Assembly (NCBI RefSeq): GCF_012971725.1
Contig: NZ_CP048833.1
Location: 3,472,001-3,536,000, forward strand
Source: Pseudomonas multiresinivorans
GTDB taxonomy: Bacteria > Pseudomonadota > Gammaproteobacteria > Pseudomonadales > Pseudomonadaceae
Length of the DNA stretch: 64,000 nt
Direction of reading: 5' to 3'
Positions 7,463-15,388 of this stretch are shown piece after piece. How positions within the stretch are numbered: the first letter of the stretch is position 1; each line of letters starts with the position of its first letter. Below the pieces are notes generated by a model, which was given only the letters and a program-made list of their open reading frames with translations, was not told where the DNA came from and ran no database searches. A program made the translations under genes and the position numbers.

Positions 7463-8950
7463 ATGCCTTTCCATATCCAGGACATCCTCGACAACACCTC
7501 CCTGCGCACCCGCCTGCTCGGCGGCAGCGAAGGCGTTGGCCGGCGCTTGCGCTGGGCGCACGTGTGCGAGCTGGCGGACCCCACCCAATGGCTCGGCGAA
7601 GGTGACCTGCTGATGACCACCGGCATCGGCATTCCCGCGCAGGCGCAGGCGCAGCGCGACTATCTGCAACGCTTGGCCGGGGCACGCATCTCGGGGCTGA
7701 TGATCGGCGAGAACATGCAGGCGCCGGCGGATATCCAGGCGCTGCAGGACGAAGCCTGCCGGTTGGGTTTTCCGCTGCTGATGACCGACTACGCGGTGCC
7801 CTTCTCCGCCGTCACCCGCGCCATCGTCGATGCCAGCAAGCAGGAAGAACACGAGCGTCGCAGCGCCGTCACACGCATCTATGAAAGCGCACGCATCGGC
7901 CTGCGCGGGCTGGGGCTTGCCGGGTTGCTGCGGCGGCTGTGCAGCGACGTGCGCGCCCAGCTCTACCTGTTCGATACGGCCACCCTGCAACCCTGGCAGG
8001 AGGGTTTGCCGCCACTGCCGGACAGTTGGCGGGCAACCCTCGCCCAGCGCCGCTCGGTGCCGGACACCGTGACCCGCTGCAGCAATGGCGAGCAGGAAGC
8101 GCTGGTGATGCCACTGCCGTCGCTGGCCACCTGCGAGATTCTCGCTACCGGCGGCGAGCTGCTCGACTACGGCCTGCTGCACCACATCGTCGCGGTGCTG
8201 GGCATCGAGCTGGAACGCGCCCAGGTCGAGCACGAGCGCATGCTGCGCCTGGGCTCGGAGCTGCTGGATGACCTGCTGCAGCAGCGTCTCACCGAACGCG
8301 CCGCGCAGGAGCGCCTGGCGCAGTTGAACTGCCCGGTGGATGCCGCCTGCCTGGTACTCGCGCGCGCCGCCGGCGAACTGCCGATGCACTGGCAGCAGCG
8401 CCTGCAGCGGCTGGGAATGGGGCTGCTGGTGCGCCACCAGGGCAACGAGCTTATCCTGCTGCTGAACGATCCAGCACAGGCCCAGGCCCTGCAGGCCGAG
8501 CTGGACTGCATGCTCGGCCATAGCAACCCGCTGGGTCATGCATTGCGGGCGGTGGAGGCGCTGCGCGAGGCACGCCTGGCGCTGTCCCATGCCAACCGCC
8601 AGCGACCGCTGGTGGCTTACGCCGATGCGCAGGGCGAGCAGTCCTGGCTGCCGGCGAGCCTGGAGGAAGCTCGCCGCGTGCATCGCCGGGTGCTGGGTGC
8701 GCTGGCGGATTACGACGCGCAACAAGGTGGCCAGTTGCAGCACACCCTGCGCGTCTTCCTCGAACAGAACCGCTCCTGGCAGAAAGCCGCGCAGCTGCTC
8801 AACGTGCACAAGCAGACGCTGGTCTACCGCATCCGCCGCATCGAGGAAATCACCGAGCGCTCGCTGGATTCCACCGAGGACGTCGCCGTCCTCTGGATCG
8901 CGCTGCGCTCGGCGCAGATTGCCGGGATGGACCTGGGGATCAGGGAATGA
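7463..8950 (+). CDS. PucR-family transcriptional regulator
   Basis: Cytoplasmic regulator of 495 residues. The N-terminal PucR sensor domain (about 1-125) includes RRLRWAHVCELADPTQWLGEGDLLMTT cut short here: the diagnostic part is GEGDLLMTTGIGIP. The middle region is a linker/GGDEF-like CdaR module. The C-terminus is the Fis-like HTH_30 domain (about 430-490) with SWQKAAQLLNVHKQTLVYRI. PucR/CdaR proteins usually activate purine, diacid or amine catabolism genes in response to a pathway metabolite. Its neighbours, a divergent binding protein and a convergent FAD oxidase plus cupin, point to an amine or amino-acid substrate. Its last 11 bases overlap the end of the cupin gene on the other strand. 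The ribosome-binding site at ATG 7463 is weak (GCGGA). Confidence 0.85.
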   Translation: MPFHIQDILDNTSLRTRLLGGSEGVGRRLRWAHVCELADPTQWLGEGDLLMTTGIGIPAQAQAQRDYLQRLAGARISGLMIGENMQAPADIQALQDEACRLGFPLLMTDYAVPFSAVTRAIVDASKQEEHERRSAVTRIYESARIGLRGLGLAGLLRRLCSDVRAQLYLFDTATLQPWQEGLPPLPDSWRATLAQRRSVPDTVTRCSNGEQEALVMPLPSLATCEILATGGELLDYGLLHHIVAVLGIELERAQVEHERMLRLGSELLDDLLQQRLTERAAQERLAQLNCPVDAACLVLARAAGELPMHWQQRLQRLGMGLLVRHQGNELILLLNDPAQAQALQAELDCMLGHSNPLGHALRAVEALREARLALSHANRQRPLVAYADAQGEQSWLPASLEEARRVHRRVLGALADYDAQQGGQLQHTLRVFLEQNRSWQKAAQLLNVHKQTLVYRIRRIEEITERSLDSTEDVAVLWIALRSAQIAGMDLGIRE

Positions 8951-9284
8951 TCACGAAGCTCTTGCGCACCGTCTCGCGGATATCCCAGGTGCCCTGACAG
9001 TTCGCCGGGAACAGCACGGCGTCGCCGGCGCGCAGTTCGATGGGTTCGCCGTCGTCCGGGATGAACAGGCAGTGGCCGCTGATGAAATGGCTGAACTCCC
9101 GTGACAGCACCTGGCGCCGCCAGCGGCCGGGCGTGCATTCCCAGACGCCGGTGAGCAGCCCACCCTCGCCTTCTTCGGCGTGGGTCGCGGTGCTGGACAC
9201 GGGGGTGCCCAGGGGTTCCTTCACCGGCTGCGGCGCCGGCAGTTCGAGTCCGGCGGTGCCGGTGAGCAGAATCGGTTGGGGCAT
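8940..9284 (-). CDS. Single-domain cupin (DUF861/cupin_3 type)
   Basis: Small cytoplasmic protein of 114 residues. The core WECTPGRWRRQVLSREFSHFISGHCLFIPDDGEPIELRAGD (split: WECTPGRW; FSHFISGHC; GDAVLFP) matches the (S)-ureidoglycine aminohydrolase-like cupin_3 family, which is often found beside amine and amino-acid oxidases. Its enzymatic role there is unknown. The start ATG 9284 sits behind TAGGAG, which overlaps the stop codon of the FAD oxidase gene. The two genes are 12 bases apart and clearly co-transcribed. It converges on and overlaps the PucR gene by 11 bases. Confidence 0.8.
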   Translation of the reverse strand: MPQPILLTGTAGLELPAPQPVKEPLGTPVSSTATHAEEGEGGLLTGVWECTPGRWRRQVLSREFSHFISGHCLFIPDDGEPIELRAGDAVLFPANCQGTWDIRETVRKSFVIIP

Positions 9285-9296
9285 GGGGCTTTTCTC

Positions 9297-10682
9297 CTAG
9301 AGGTCCTTGTCTTCGAGGCCCGCCGGAGCGAAGCCGGCCAGGGTGCGGTCAAGCCAGGCGCCCTTGCGGTTCTGCGCCTCGGCCTGTTCCTTGCGTTGCA
9401 CCGCACCGCGCACCATCCGGCCGCCGATGTAGCGCACCGGTTCGAGCGGGAAGCGCTTGGGCTGACGGCCGACCAGGCCGCAACGGCTCCATTCGTCATC
9501 GATGCCCAGCGCGAGACTGGCGAGGATGCGCCCGCCGAGGCGGCTCGGACCGACACCGTTGCCGCTCCAACCGATGCCGTAGACGATATGCGGCGCGTCG
9601 TTCAGGTGGCCGAACACCGGCAGGCTGTCGTAGGTGCGGTCGATGGGGCCGGACCAGCTGTGGGTCACCGGCACGTCGTCCAGTTGCGGGTAGGTGCGGC
9701 GCAGGTCCTGTTCGGTGTCGTCATTGAGCTGCGGGTTGTGGTCGTAGCTCTCGTCGATGCGGCTGGCGAAGCTGATCATCCCGGTGCCCTTGCCAAAGGC
9801 GATGCGGCCGTCCCGGGTGGTGCGGTAGTAGTCGACCATCAGCTGCGAATCGGTGACGGCTTCGCCGCCGGTCCAGCCGATCTGCTCCAGGCGCTCGGGA
9901 ATCGGCGCGGTGGCGACCACCGTGCTGGTGACCGGCAGGATGGTGCGGCGCAGCTCGGGAATCGCCGCCGCCCAGGCGTTGGTCGCCATCACCACCTTCG
10001 GTGCACGCAATTCACCTCCGGGCGTGCGGATCACGGCCGGCTGGCCGCGATCCAGGCTGAGCATCGGGGTGTTCTCGAAGATGCGCACGCCCTTCTCCAG
10101 CGCCACCCGACGCAGACCGCGCACCAGGCGTGCCGGTTGCACGGTGGCGTTGCTGGCTTCCAATACGCCTTCCAGGTGCTTCGGCGAGCCGGCGCGGCGG
10201 GCCACTTCACTGTTGGAAAGCGATTGGAAGACCGGCTCGCCGAGGCGCTCGCAGGTCTGCTGCACGCCCTTCCAGGCGCCGCGTTGCGCGTCGGTGGTGG
10301 CAGTCCATAACCAGCCGGCGCGGCGGAAATGCGCGTCGATAGCGTGGGCCTTGCAGAATTCCTCGATCTCGCCAATGGCCGCCGCCGAGGCACGAGCCAG
10401 GCGCAGCGCCTCGTCCTTGCCGCACTGCGCGGCCAGCGAGCTGATCTTCGGCCACCAGGACATGACGAAGCCGCCGTTGCGCCCCGAGGCTCCGCCGCCG
10501 CAGATGTCGCGTTCGAGGATGGCGATACGGCAGTCAGGCTTGAGCTCCAGCAGGCGCAGCGCGGTCCAGAGGCCGACAAAGCCGCCGCCGACGATGGCTA
10601 CGTCGACCTCGAGTGGGCCGTCCAGCGCGGGCAATGGAGTCAGCTCGGAGGCGATTTCCTCCAGCCACAGGGAACGTTTCAT
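9297..10682 (-). CDS. FAD-dependent amine/amino-acid oxidoreductase (DAO family)
   Basis: Flavoprotein of 461 residues. The N-terminal Rossmann dinucleotide-binding motif is VAIVGGGFVGLWTALRLLE (about 28-46), followed by the acidic end of strand two (ILERD). ASGRNGGFV is the conserved FAD contact of glycine/D-amino-acid oxidase-like enzymes, and GIGWSGNGVGPSRLGG near the C-terminus is the second FAD contact. gamma-Glutamylputrescine oxidase and related amine oxidases share this layout, so oxidative deamination of an amine is the likely reaction. The substrate is not resolved. The ATG at 10682 (GGA, 8-base spacing) is preferred over a GTG at 10715. It is the first gene of a two-gene operon with the cupin. 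Confidence 0.82.
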   Translation of the reverse strand: MKRSLWLEEIASELTPLPALDGPLEVDVAIVGGGFVGLWTALRLLELKPDCRIAILERDICGGGASGRNGGFVMSWWPKISSLAAQCGKDEALRLARASAAAIGEIEEFCKAHAIDAHFRRAGWLWTATTDAQRGAWKGVQQTCERLGEPVFQSLSNSEVARRAGSPKHLEGVLEASNATVQPARLVRGLRRVALEKGVRIFENTPMLSLDRGQPAVIRTPGGELRAPKVVMATNAWAAAIPELRRTILPVTSTVVATAPIPERLEQIGWTGGEAVTDSQLMVDYYRTTRDGRIAFGKGTGMISFASRIDESYDHNPQLNDDTEQDLRRTYPQLDDVPVTHSWSGPIDRTYDSLPVFGHLNDAPHIVYGIGWSGNGVGPSRLGGRILASLALGIDDEWSRCGLVGRQPKRFPLEPVRYIGGRMVRGAVQRKEQAEAQNRKGAWLDRTLAGFAPAGLEDKDL

Positions 10683-10858
10683 GTGCGGATTCCAGTTTGA
10701 ACGGTAGTGCGCCACTGTCCTGTGTCAGGCCGGTGGCGAACAATCGTCCGTTCCATGCAATCCGGGGGAAGGCCTCATACGAAGATATGAAGCCATTGGG
10801 TGCGCATCCATGCCATTGCGCCTGAAGGGACCGTCCGCCGGACTCCGCGCCTGCGTTT

Positions 10859-10993
10859 ACTCCCCTCACCCCAGCCCTGGTTGCGCGCCCCGCTCCGAAG
10901 GGAGAGGGGGCAGGCCGTGCCAACTGACGCCGAGGTTTCTCCTGCATCGAACGGTCCCCTCTCCCTCTGGGAGAGGGTCAGGGTGAGGGCCGA
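10859..10993. repeat. Dispersed inverted element with GGGAGAGGG arms, copy 1
   Basis: The left end CCCCTCACCCCAGCCCT is roughly complementary to the right end AGGGTCAGGGTGAGGG. Inner arms are GAAGGGAGAGGGGGCAGGCC and GGTCCCCTCTCCCTCTGGG. The interior includes CCGTGCCAACTGA. A longer relative lies at 24703-24879. It occupies most of the gene-free stretch 10683-11106 together with the REP pair that follows. Confidence 0.75.
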
Positions 10994-11014
10994 CCAGAGC
11001 ACAGGACTCAGTTG

Positions 11015-11104
11015 TAGGAGCGGACTCCGTCCGCGATGAGCCCGCCGCGCTCCTTGTCTGGTCGGAGCAACGGCAAATCGATCGCGGACGGAGTCCGCTC
11101 CTAC
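11015..11104. repeat. Inverted pair of REP sequences (GTCCGCGAT type)
   Basis: GTAGGAGCGGACTCCGTCCG starts at 11015 on the plus strand, and the same sequence occurs inverted at 11081-11104, giving a BIME-like head-to-head arrangement. The second copy ends two bases before the stop codon of the next minus-strand gene. Confidence 0.85.
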
Positions 11105-11106
11105 GC

Positions 11107-11730
11107 TCAGTTGCGGGTCTTTTTGGGCGCGAGGCCCGGCTTGGCGAACTTCACGATCAGCCAGTTCTCCGACTTGCCGTGCTTCACCGTGACCTCGGCC
11201 ACGCGAATGCTCGCCGGCACCGTCGCCAATACCTGGCGGGCGTCCAAACCTGGCTTGATGTACTTGTCGAGCTGCTCGTAGAGGCGGTAGCTGATCATGC
11301 CGCTGCGAAGCGCGTGGGTCTCGAAGTCGCCGATGGCCTTGGCGTCGGCCTCGGTACGGTTCGGGTTCAGGGTATGCGCGAGGACGTCGACCACGTTCTT
11401 GTCGTCGGCAATGGCCACCAGCATGAAGCGCTTGGCCACCTCCTGCAGCACACGCCGGTACGCGGCGTCGTTGTATTCGCTGTACAGCACCGCTTCGACC
11501 AGCTTCTGCTTGTCGAAGGTCAGCGCCAGGCGGAAGCGCGTGCCGGCGTAGTCGACGCCATCCTTGCAGCGCGCGGTGACGCCCATGGGCTGCAGGCATT
11601 CGACGAAGCCCTGCTGCTTGCCGAAACCCTTCTGCGCCGCGCCGTAGTTGTACTTGCCGAACAGCGGGTCAGCCGCCGACGCCCAGCCCGCCACGCACAT
11701 CAACAATGCCCCGATTGCCCATTTGCCCAT
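11107..11730 (-). CDS. Secreted protein of unknown function
   Basis: 207 residues. A signal peptide is clear (MGKWAIGALLMCVAGWASAA, cleavage after ASA). The mature protein begins DPLFGKYNYGAAQKGFGKQQG and contains two Cys (VECLQPMGVTARCKDGVDY) that could form a disulphide in the periplasm. The remaining sequence is mixed alpha/beta and ends in a very basic tail (KPGLAPKKTRN). I do not recognise the family. The stop abuts a REP pair, and the start is separated from the IS element by about 110 bases. Codon use looks like the host's. No operon partner is evident. Confidence 0.65.
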   Translation of the reverse strand: MGKWAIGALLMCVAGWASAADPLFGKYNYGAAQKGFGKQQGFVECLQPMGVTARCKDGVDYAGTRFRLALTFDKQKLVEAVLYSEYNDAAYRRVLQEVAKRFMLVAIADDKNVVDVLAHTLNPNRTEADAKAIGDFETHALRSGMISYRLYEQLDKYIKPGLDARQVLATVPASIRVAEVTVKHGKSENWLIVKFAKPGLAPKKTRN

Positions 11731-11841
11731 TACGAACTCGTCTCACGAAATGCAAAGGAGGCGAGGATAGAGGATTCACAGGACCTATGGTCACCGGATG
11801 CCGATGATCGGCCACGGAGGAATGCAGGTTCGCGAGCAAGG

Positions 11842-11847
11842 ACTAGG
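11842..11847. repeat. Target-site duplication ACTAGG, left copy
   Basis: Six bases identical to 12867-12872 and directly flanking the element. The form NCTAGN is the known target preference of IS481-family elements. Confidence 0.92.
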
Positions 11848-12784
11848 TGTGTAAACCCAGTAGGTTGTTCAGTGGAATGCGGCTGATGGGTGGGCAGTAA
11901 TGCAGACTGGAGTGAGGCCTGTGCCAGTTGTATTGGTGTAGCCAGAGGGCCAGATGCTGGGCGCGCTGCTCAGAGCTCTCGTAGCTACGGGCGTAGGCCC
12001 ACTCCCGCAAGCTGGTTTGAATGAAGCGCTCAGCTTTGCCATTGGTACGTGGGGTGTAGGGTCTGGTGCGGATATGTCGTAAGCCCAGACGCCGGCATAG
12101 GCGGCGGAATAGACCTGATCGGTAGCAGGCACCGTTGTCAGTCATGACCCGAGTAAATCGAATCTTCAGCGAGCGGTAGTAGCGCAAAGCCTGGAGCAGA
12201 GCGCGACAGGCACTTCCACCTCGTTCATCAGCATGCAGGCTGGAGAAGGCGATGCGCGAGGCATCGTCGATGGCGACATGGACAAACTCCCAGCCCGCTC
12301 CGTCAGAGCCCATCAGCCGGGTTCCCGTAACTCGATGTCCCGGTCTCCAAAAGCGTGCGAGCTTCTTGATATCCAGATGCAGTAGATCACCTGGTTGAGC
12401 GTACTGATAACGCCTGATCGGCGGAGCGGGCTCCAACTCGGGGAGCCGATTGAGTCCGAGTCGTTTGAGGTGGCGAGCGATGGTACTGACTGCCAGCCCT
12501 AACTCGTTGGCAATTTGCCGATAGGTTTGACGGGCGCTGCGCCGCTCAATCAGCCTTTCGAGCCGGGACTCGGGTGTGGCATGGGGGCAGGCGTGAGGGC
12601 GCGAAGTGCGATCCATCATGCCGGCCTCTCCCTCTTCGCGGTAACGCCGAAGCCATTTGTAGGCCGTACGTACGCTGACACCGGCCGCCTGCGCTGCCTC
12701 TTCAGCACGTAACCCCTGAAGCATGCGCTGGACTAAAAGGGCTCGACCGCGCGGTGTAAGACGGGCATGTTTATGCAGGTTCAT
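11843..12784 (-). CDS. IS481-family transposase
   Basis: Complete 313-residue DDE transposase. The N-terminus has two helix-turn-helix stretches (AAQAAGVSVRTAYKWLRRYR and YRQIANELGLAVSTIARHLK). The RNase-H-like catalytic core shows D in LLHLDIKKLARF, D in TRVMTDNGACY and E in TNGKAERFIQT, so all three acidic residues are present. The ATG at 12784 follows AGGAG. The reading frame runs through the left terminal repeat, and its TAG stop (11843-11845) is formed by bases of the duplicated target CTAG. Nothing suggests decay, so the element may still be mobile. Confidence 0.95.
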   Translation of the reverse strand: MNLHKHARLTPRGRALLVQRMLQGLRAEEAAQAAGVSVRTAYKWLRRYREEGEAGMMDRTSRPHACPHATPESRLERLIERRSARQTYRQIANELGLAVSTIARHLKRLGLNRLPELEPAPPIRRYQYAQPGDLLHLDIKKLARFWRPGHRVTGTRLMGSDGAGWEFVHVAIDDASRIAFSSLHADERGGSACRALLQALRYYRSLKIRFTRVMTDNGACYRSGLFRRLCRRLGLRHIRTRPYTPRTNGKAERFIQTSLREWAYARSYESSEQRAQHLALWLHQYNWHRPHSSLHYCPPISRIPLNNLLGLHT

Positions 12785-12866
12785 TCGGGGCTCCTGGAAG
12801 GATTGGTTGGTCGCACTTCCAGTTTTCCGGGTAAGCCCCGGATGAACAACCTACCGAGAGATCACA
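11848..12866. mobile_element. IS481-family insertion sequence, complete (1019 bp)
   Basis: Both ends read TGTG inward. The terminal inverted repeats match at 18 of 25 positions and share a block GTAGGTTGTTCA at 11863-11874 on the plus strand and, inverted, near 12841-12853. A 6-base direct repeat ACTAGG flanks the element. One intact transposase gene fills it on the minus strand. The preserved duplication and ends indicate recent insertion. It carries no passenger genes. Confidence 0.93.
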
Positions 12867-12872
12867 ACTAGG
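12867..12872. repeat. Target-site duplication ACTAGG, right copy
   Basis: Identical to 11842-11847; it lies directly after the right terminal CACA. Confidence 0.92.
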
Positions 12873-12913
12873 CGTCCCCCTCGGTCCTACGAAAAGCGCT
12901 GCGGAGCTGACCT

Positions 12914-12938
12914 GTAGGAGCGAGCTTGCTCGCGAACC
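12914..12938 (+). repeat. REP sequence (GCTCGCGAACC type)
   Basis: GTAGGAGCGAGCTTGCTCGC followed by GAACC, a short hairpin typical of Pseudomonas REPs. It sits between the IS-interrupted REP and a larger palindrome. Confidence 0.85.
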
Positions 12939-12953
12939 CGCACGGCACCGGAC

Positions 12954-13031
12954 CGTAGGGCGCATAACCTGGAACAGGTTATCCGCCGACCAATTTGCGG
13001 CGGATAACGCTGTCGCGTTATGCGCCCTACG
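12954..13031. repeat. 78-bp palindromic element with perfect 15-bp ends
   Basis: CGTAGGGCGCATAAC at 12954-12968 is the exact reverse complement of GTTATGCGCCCTACG at 13017-13031. The interior holds further self-complementary parts (AACCTGGAACAGGTT; ATCCGCC...GGCGGAT). It lies 20 bases past the TonB receptor stop and may also help end its transcript. Confidence 0.85.
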
Positions 13032-13051
13032 CAAAACCTCGGTCAGGACGC

Positions 13052-15178
13052 TCAATCGAAGCGATACTCCAGCCCCGCCCCCGCATACCACGACCGCCCC
13101 GGCGCCGCCTCGTAGTAACGGCCGTTGCTATCGCCGACGATCACCGAACCGACGTACTGGCGATCCAGTAGGTTGTCCAACCGCACCAACTGGTGGAAGG
13201 TCCAGGGCCCGACATGCTGCTCGAAGCGGGTGCGCCAGTTGAACACCGCGTAGCTGGGCGCGGGCTTGTCCTCGTTGCTGTCTTCGACGTAGACCTTGCT
13301 GCGGTACTGGCCTTCGAAGCCCATGCTCACGCCGTCCCGGGGTTTCCACACCAGCTCGCCGAACAGGCTGCTGCCGGGCACGCCGGGCAGGTGGTTGCCC
13401 TTTTCGATCACGCTGCCGCTCTCGACGAAGTCCTCGTCGTAGGTGGCATCCAGGCGCGTGTAGGCGAGATTGGCCTGCCAGTGTTCGGAGAGGTCGCTCT
13501 GCACGCCCAGCTCGAAGCCCCGGCGCAGGGTCTTGCCGGCGTTCTGGTAGCTGGTACGGCCGTCGGTGGAGCTGGCCACGACGATCTCGTCGTCGGTGCG
13601 AATTTCGAATATCGCCGCGTTGACCCGCGTATTGCCGGCGACTTTCGCCTTGAGGCCGACTTCGTACTGGGTGCTGGTGGCCGGATCGAGGCCGAAGTTG
13701 AAGCTTTCCGCCAGCCCTGGCGCGTAGGCCATTTCCGCCTGGGTCGGCGTCTCGAAGCCCTTGCCAGCACTGGCATAGCCATGCAGGTTCGGGGTAAAGG
13801 CGTACATCACCGAGAGCGACGGGTTGTTCTGCTGGTACTTCTTCGAGCCGCTGGAATCGCCGTTGCTCAGGTAATGGTCGTCCACTTCCATCTTCATGCT
13901 GCTGTGGCGCAGGCCGGCGTCGAAAGTCCAGTTGCCCAGTTCCCAGCGCGCCTGTACGTAGGGGTCGAGGCTGGTGGCGATGTCGTTTTCGTTGCGGCGC
14001 ATCTCGCCCTTCACGCCGAGCTGGTCGCCGCTGAAATTCTGGAAGCCCTTGCGGTCGTCTTCGCTGCGGTCGTAGTCCACCCCAGTGGTGACGGTCAGCT
14101 CGCCCGGCACGCCTTGCACCGGCTGGATCCAGCGCAGGGTGCCGCCGTGGAATTCGCGGTCGAAGTCCACCACCCCGCCGCCACGTTGGGCATTGGAAGC
14201 CACGCCCCTGGGGATCGACAGGTACTGCACCACGCTGCGCTGGCCGGCGTAGAGGTTGAACTGCAGGGTGGCGTCGCCGAAGTAGCGCTCGTAGTTCATG
14301 CCCAGTTGCTGGTGGTCGATGCTCTTGCGCGTGTTGTAGGTCTCGGCCGCCGCTGCCACCGAGCGCGGGTCGTGCTGGTACGCGTCCCAGGTCTGGCCCA
14401 GCGGGTCCTGCGTGCCGTTCTGCTCCAGGCTGCTGTAGATCAGCGCCAGGCGGCTGTCTTCGTCGGGCTTGAAGTTGAGCTTGGCGAAGGTCTGGTCGCG
14501 GCGCGCGGCGCTGTGGTCGCGGTAGCCGTCGGTGTCCATGCGCGAGGCGTCGAGCAGGAAGCCGGCCTGCTCGGTGCCGCCTTCGGCATAGAGGTGGTTC
14601 TTGTTGAAGCCGTCGCTGCCGAAGGTGGTTTCCGCACCGACTTTCGGCGGGCCGTAGCCGTCGCGTGAGAACATCTGGATCACCCCGCCGCTGTTGCTGC
14701 CATAGAGCGTCGAGGCCGGGCCACGGAGTACTTCGATGCGGTCGGCGACATCCAGATTCAGCGTCGCCGCCTGGCCCTGGCCGTCCGGCGTGCTGGCCGG
14801 TATGCCATCGCTGAGCAGCTTCAGCCCGCGAATGCCGAAGGCTGAGCGCGCGCCATAGCCGCGGGAGGAAATCTGCAGGTCCTGGGCGTAGTTCTGGCGG
14901 TTCTGCACCACCAGGCCGGGTACCCGCTGCAGCACTTCGGAAGCATTGACGCCGAGCTGGCCATCGCTGAGCTGCGGTTGCTGCACAGTATCGATGGAGA
15001 ACGGCAGGTCGAAGCTCGACACCGGGGCATAGGCGCCGGTGACCACCATGGGGGCCAGCAGCGTTTCGTTGTCCGCTTCCGCCGGTTCAGCGCGAGCCAG
15101 TTGGCCGTGGGCAACACCGCAGATCAGCAACGGCAGCAGTTTGAGTTTGGTGGGTACGACTGAGCGAGTAGCGGGCAC
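13052..15178 (-). CDS. TonB-dependent outer-membrane receptor beside gcd, probable PQQ receptor
   Basis: 708-residue receptor. It has an N-terminal export signal, a plug domain (about 45-165: SEVLQRVPGLVVQNRQN, then VADRIEVLRGPASTLYGSN) and a 22-strand barrel ending in aromatic-rich WYAGAGLEYRFD. Size and plug sequence suit the YncD/PqqU branch, whose E. coli member imports pyrroloquinoline quinone. It is divergent from the PQQ enzyme gene gcd, as in the PA2289-PA2290 arrangement of P. aeruginosa (recalled). PQQ as ligand is inferred from that context. The start is a GTG at 15178 with only a weak upstream AGAAG; no alternative Met is available before the signal peptide. Confidence 0.82.
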   Translation of the reverse strand: MPATRSVVPTKLKLLPLLICGVAHGQLARAEPAEADNETLLAPMVVTGAYAPVSSFDLPFSIDTVQQPQLSDGQLGVNASEVLQRVPGLVVQNRQNYAQDLQISSRGYGARSAFGIRGLKLLSDGIPASTPDGQGQAATLNLDVADRIEVLRGPASTLYGSNSGGVIQMFSRDGYGPPKVGAETTFGSDGFNKNHLYAEGGTEQAGFLLDASRMDTDGYRDHSAARRDQTFAKLNFKPDEDSRLALIYSSLEQNGTQDPLGQTWDAYQHDPRSVAAAAETYNTRKSIDHQQLGMNYERYFGDATLQFNLYAGQRSVVQYLSIPRGVASNAQRGGGVVDFDREFHGGTLRWIQPVQGVPGELTVTTGVDYDRSEDDRKGFQNFSGDQLGVKGEMRRNENDIATSLDPYVQARWELGNWTFDAGLRHSSMKMEVDDHYLSNGDSSGSKKYQQNNPSLSVMYAFTPNLHGYASAGKGFETPTQAEMAYAPGLAESFNFGLDPATSTQYEVGLKAKVAGNTRVNAAIFEIRTDDEIVVASSTDGRTSYQNAGKTLRRGFELGVQSDLSEHWQANLAYTRLDATYDEDFVESGSVIEKGNHLPGVPGSSLFGELVWKPRDGVSMGFEGQYRSKVYVEDSNEDKPAPSYAVFNWRTRFEQHVGPWTFHQLVRLDNLLDRQYVGSVIVGDSNGRYYEAAPGRSWYAGAGLEYRFD

Positions 15179-15338
15179 GGTGACTAGGATTCTTCTGTAG
15201 GACCGATCAGCGATGCTGCCAGTCTCGGCAGCCGCTGCACAGGGCTTTCGTGGGTCGGGATATTGCGGGTTATCGAGTATGCAAAGGCTATTTCATTCGT
15301 CCGCTTTTGCCTCTTCGACGATTGTACTATCTAGTTAA

Positions 15339-15359
15339 TTAGCATGCTAAGCGTATAAT
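15339..15359 (+). promoter_or_regulatory. gcd promoter -10 and overlapping palindrome
   Basis: A perfect -10 hexamer TATAAT lies at 15354-15359, 30 bases before the gcd start. Directly upstream is the perfect 12-base palindrome TTAGCATGCTAA (15339-15350), placed where a repressor would block RNA polymerase. No good -35 is present, so an activator may be needed. The regulator is unknown. Confidence 0.5.
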
Positions 15360-15388
15360 CGGCGAATCCAACAGCGAGAACCTTCTGT

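Larger units (their letters stand above)
11827..12890. repeat. Expanded-loop REP interrupted by the IS element
   Basis: Joining 11827-11847 to 12873-12890 recreates GGTTCGCGAGCAAGG + ACTAGG + CGTCCCCCTCGGTCCTAC. That matches the intact expanded-loop REP at 30173-30211 almost base for base and the one near 6012 (GGACCAGGCG in place of GGACTAGGCG). The IS therefore landed inside a REP. Confidence 0.9.

Noticed and set aside
12771..13091. 106-codon minus-strand frame covering the gap between the IS element and the TonB receptor
   Set aside because: It spans a REP, a palindromic element and the IS end, so its sequence is explained by repeats, and no ribosome-binding site is present.
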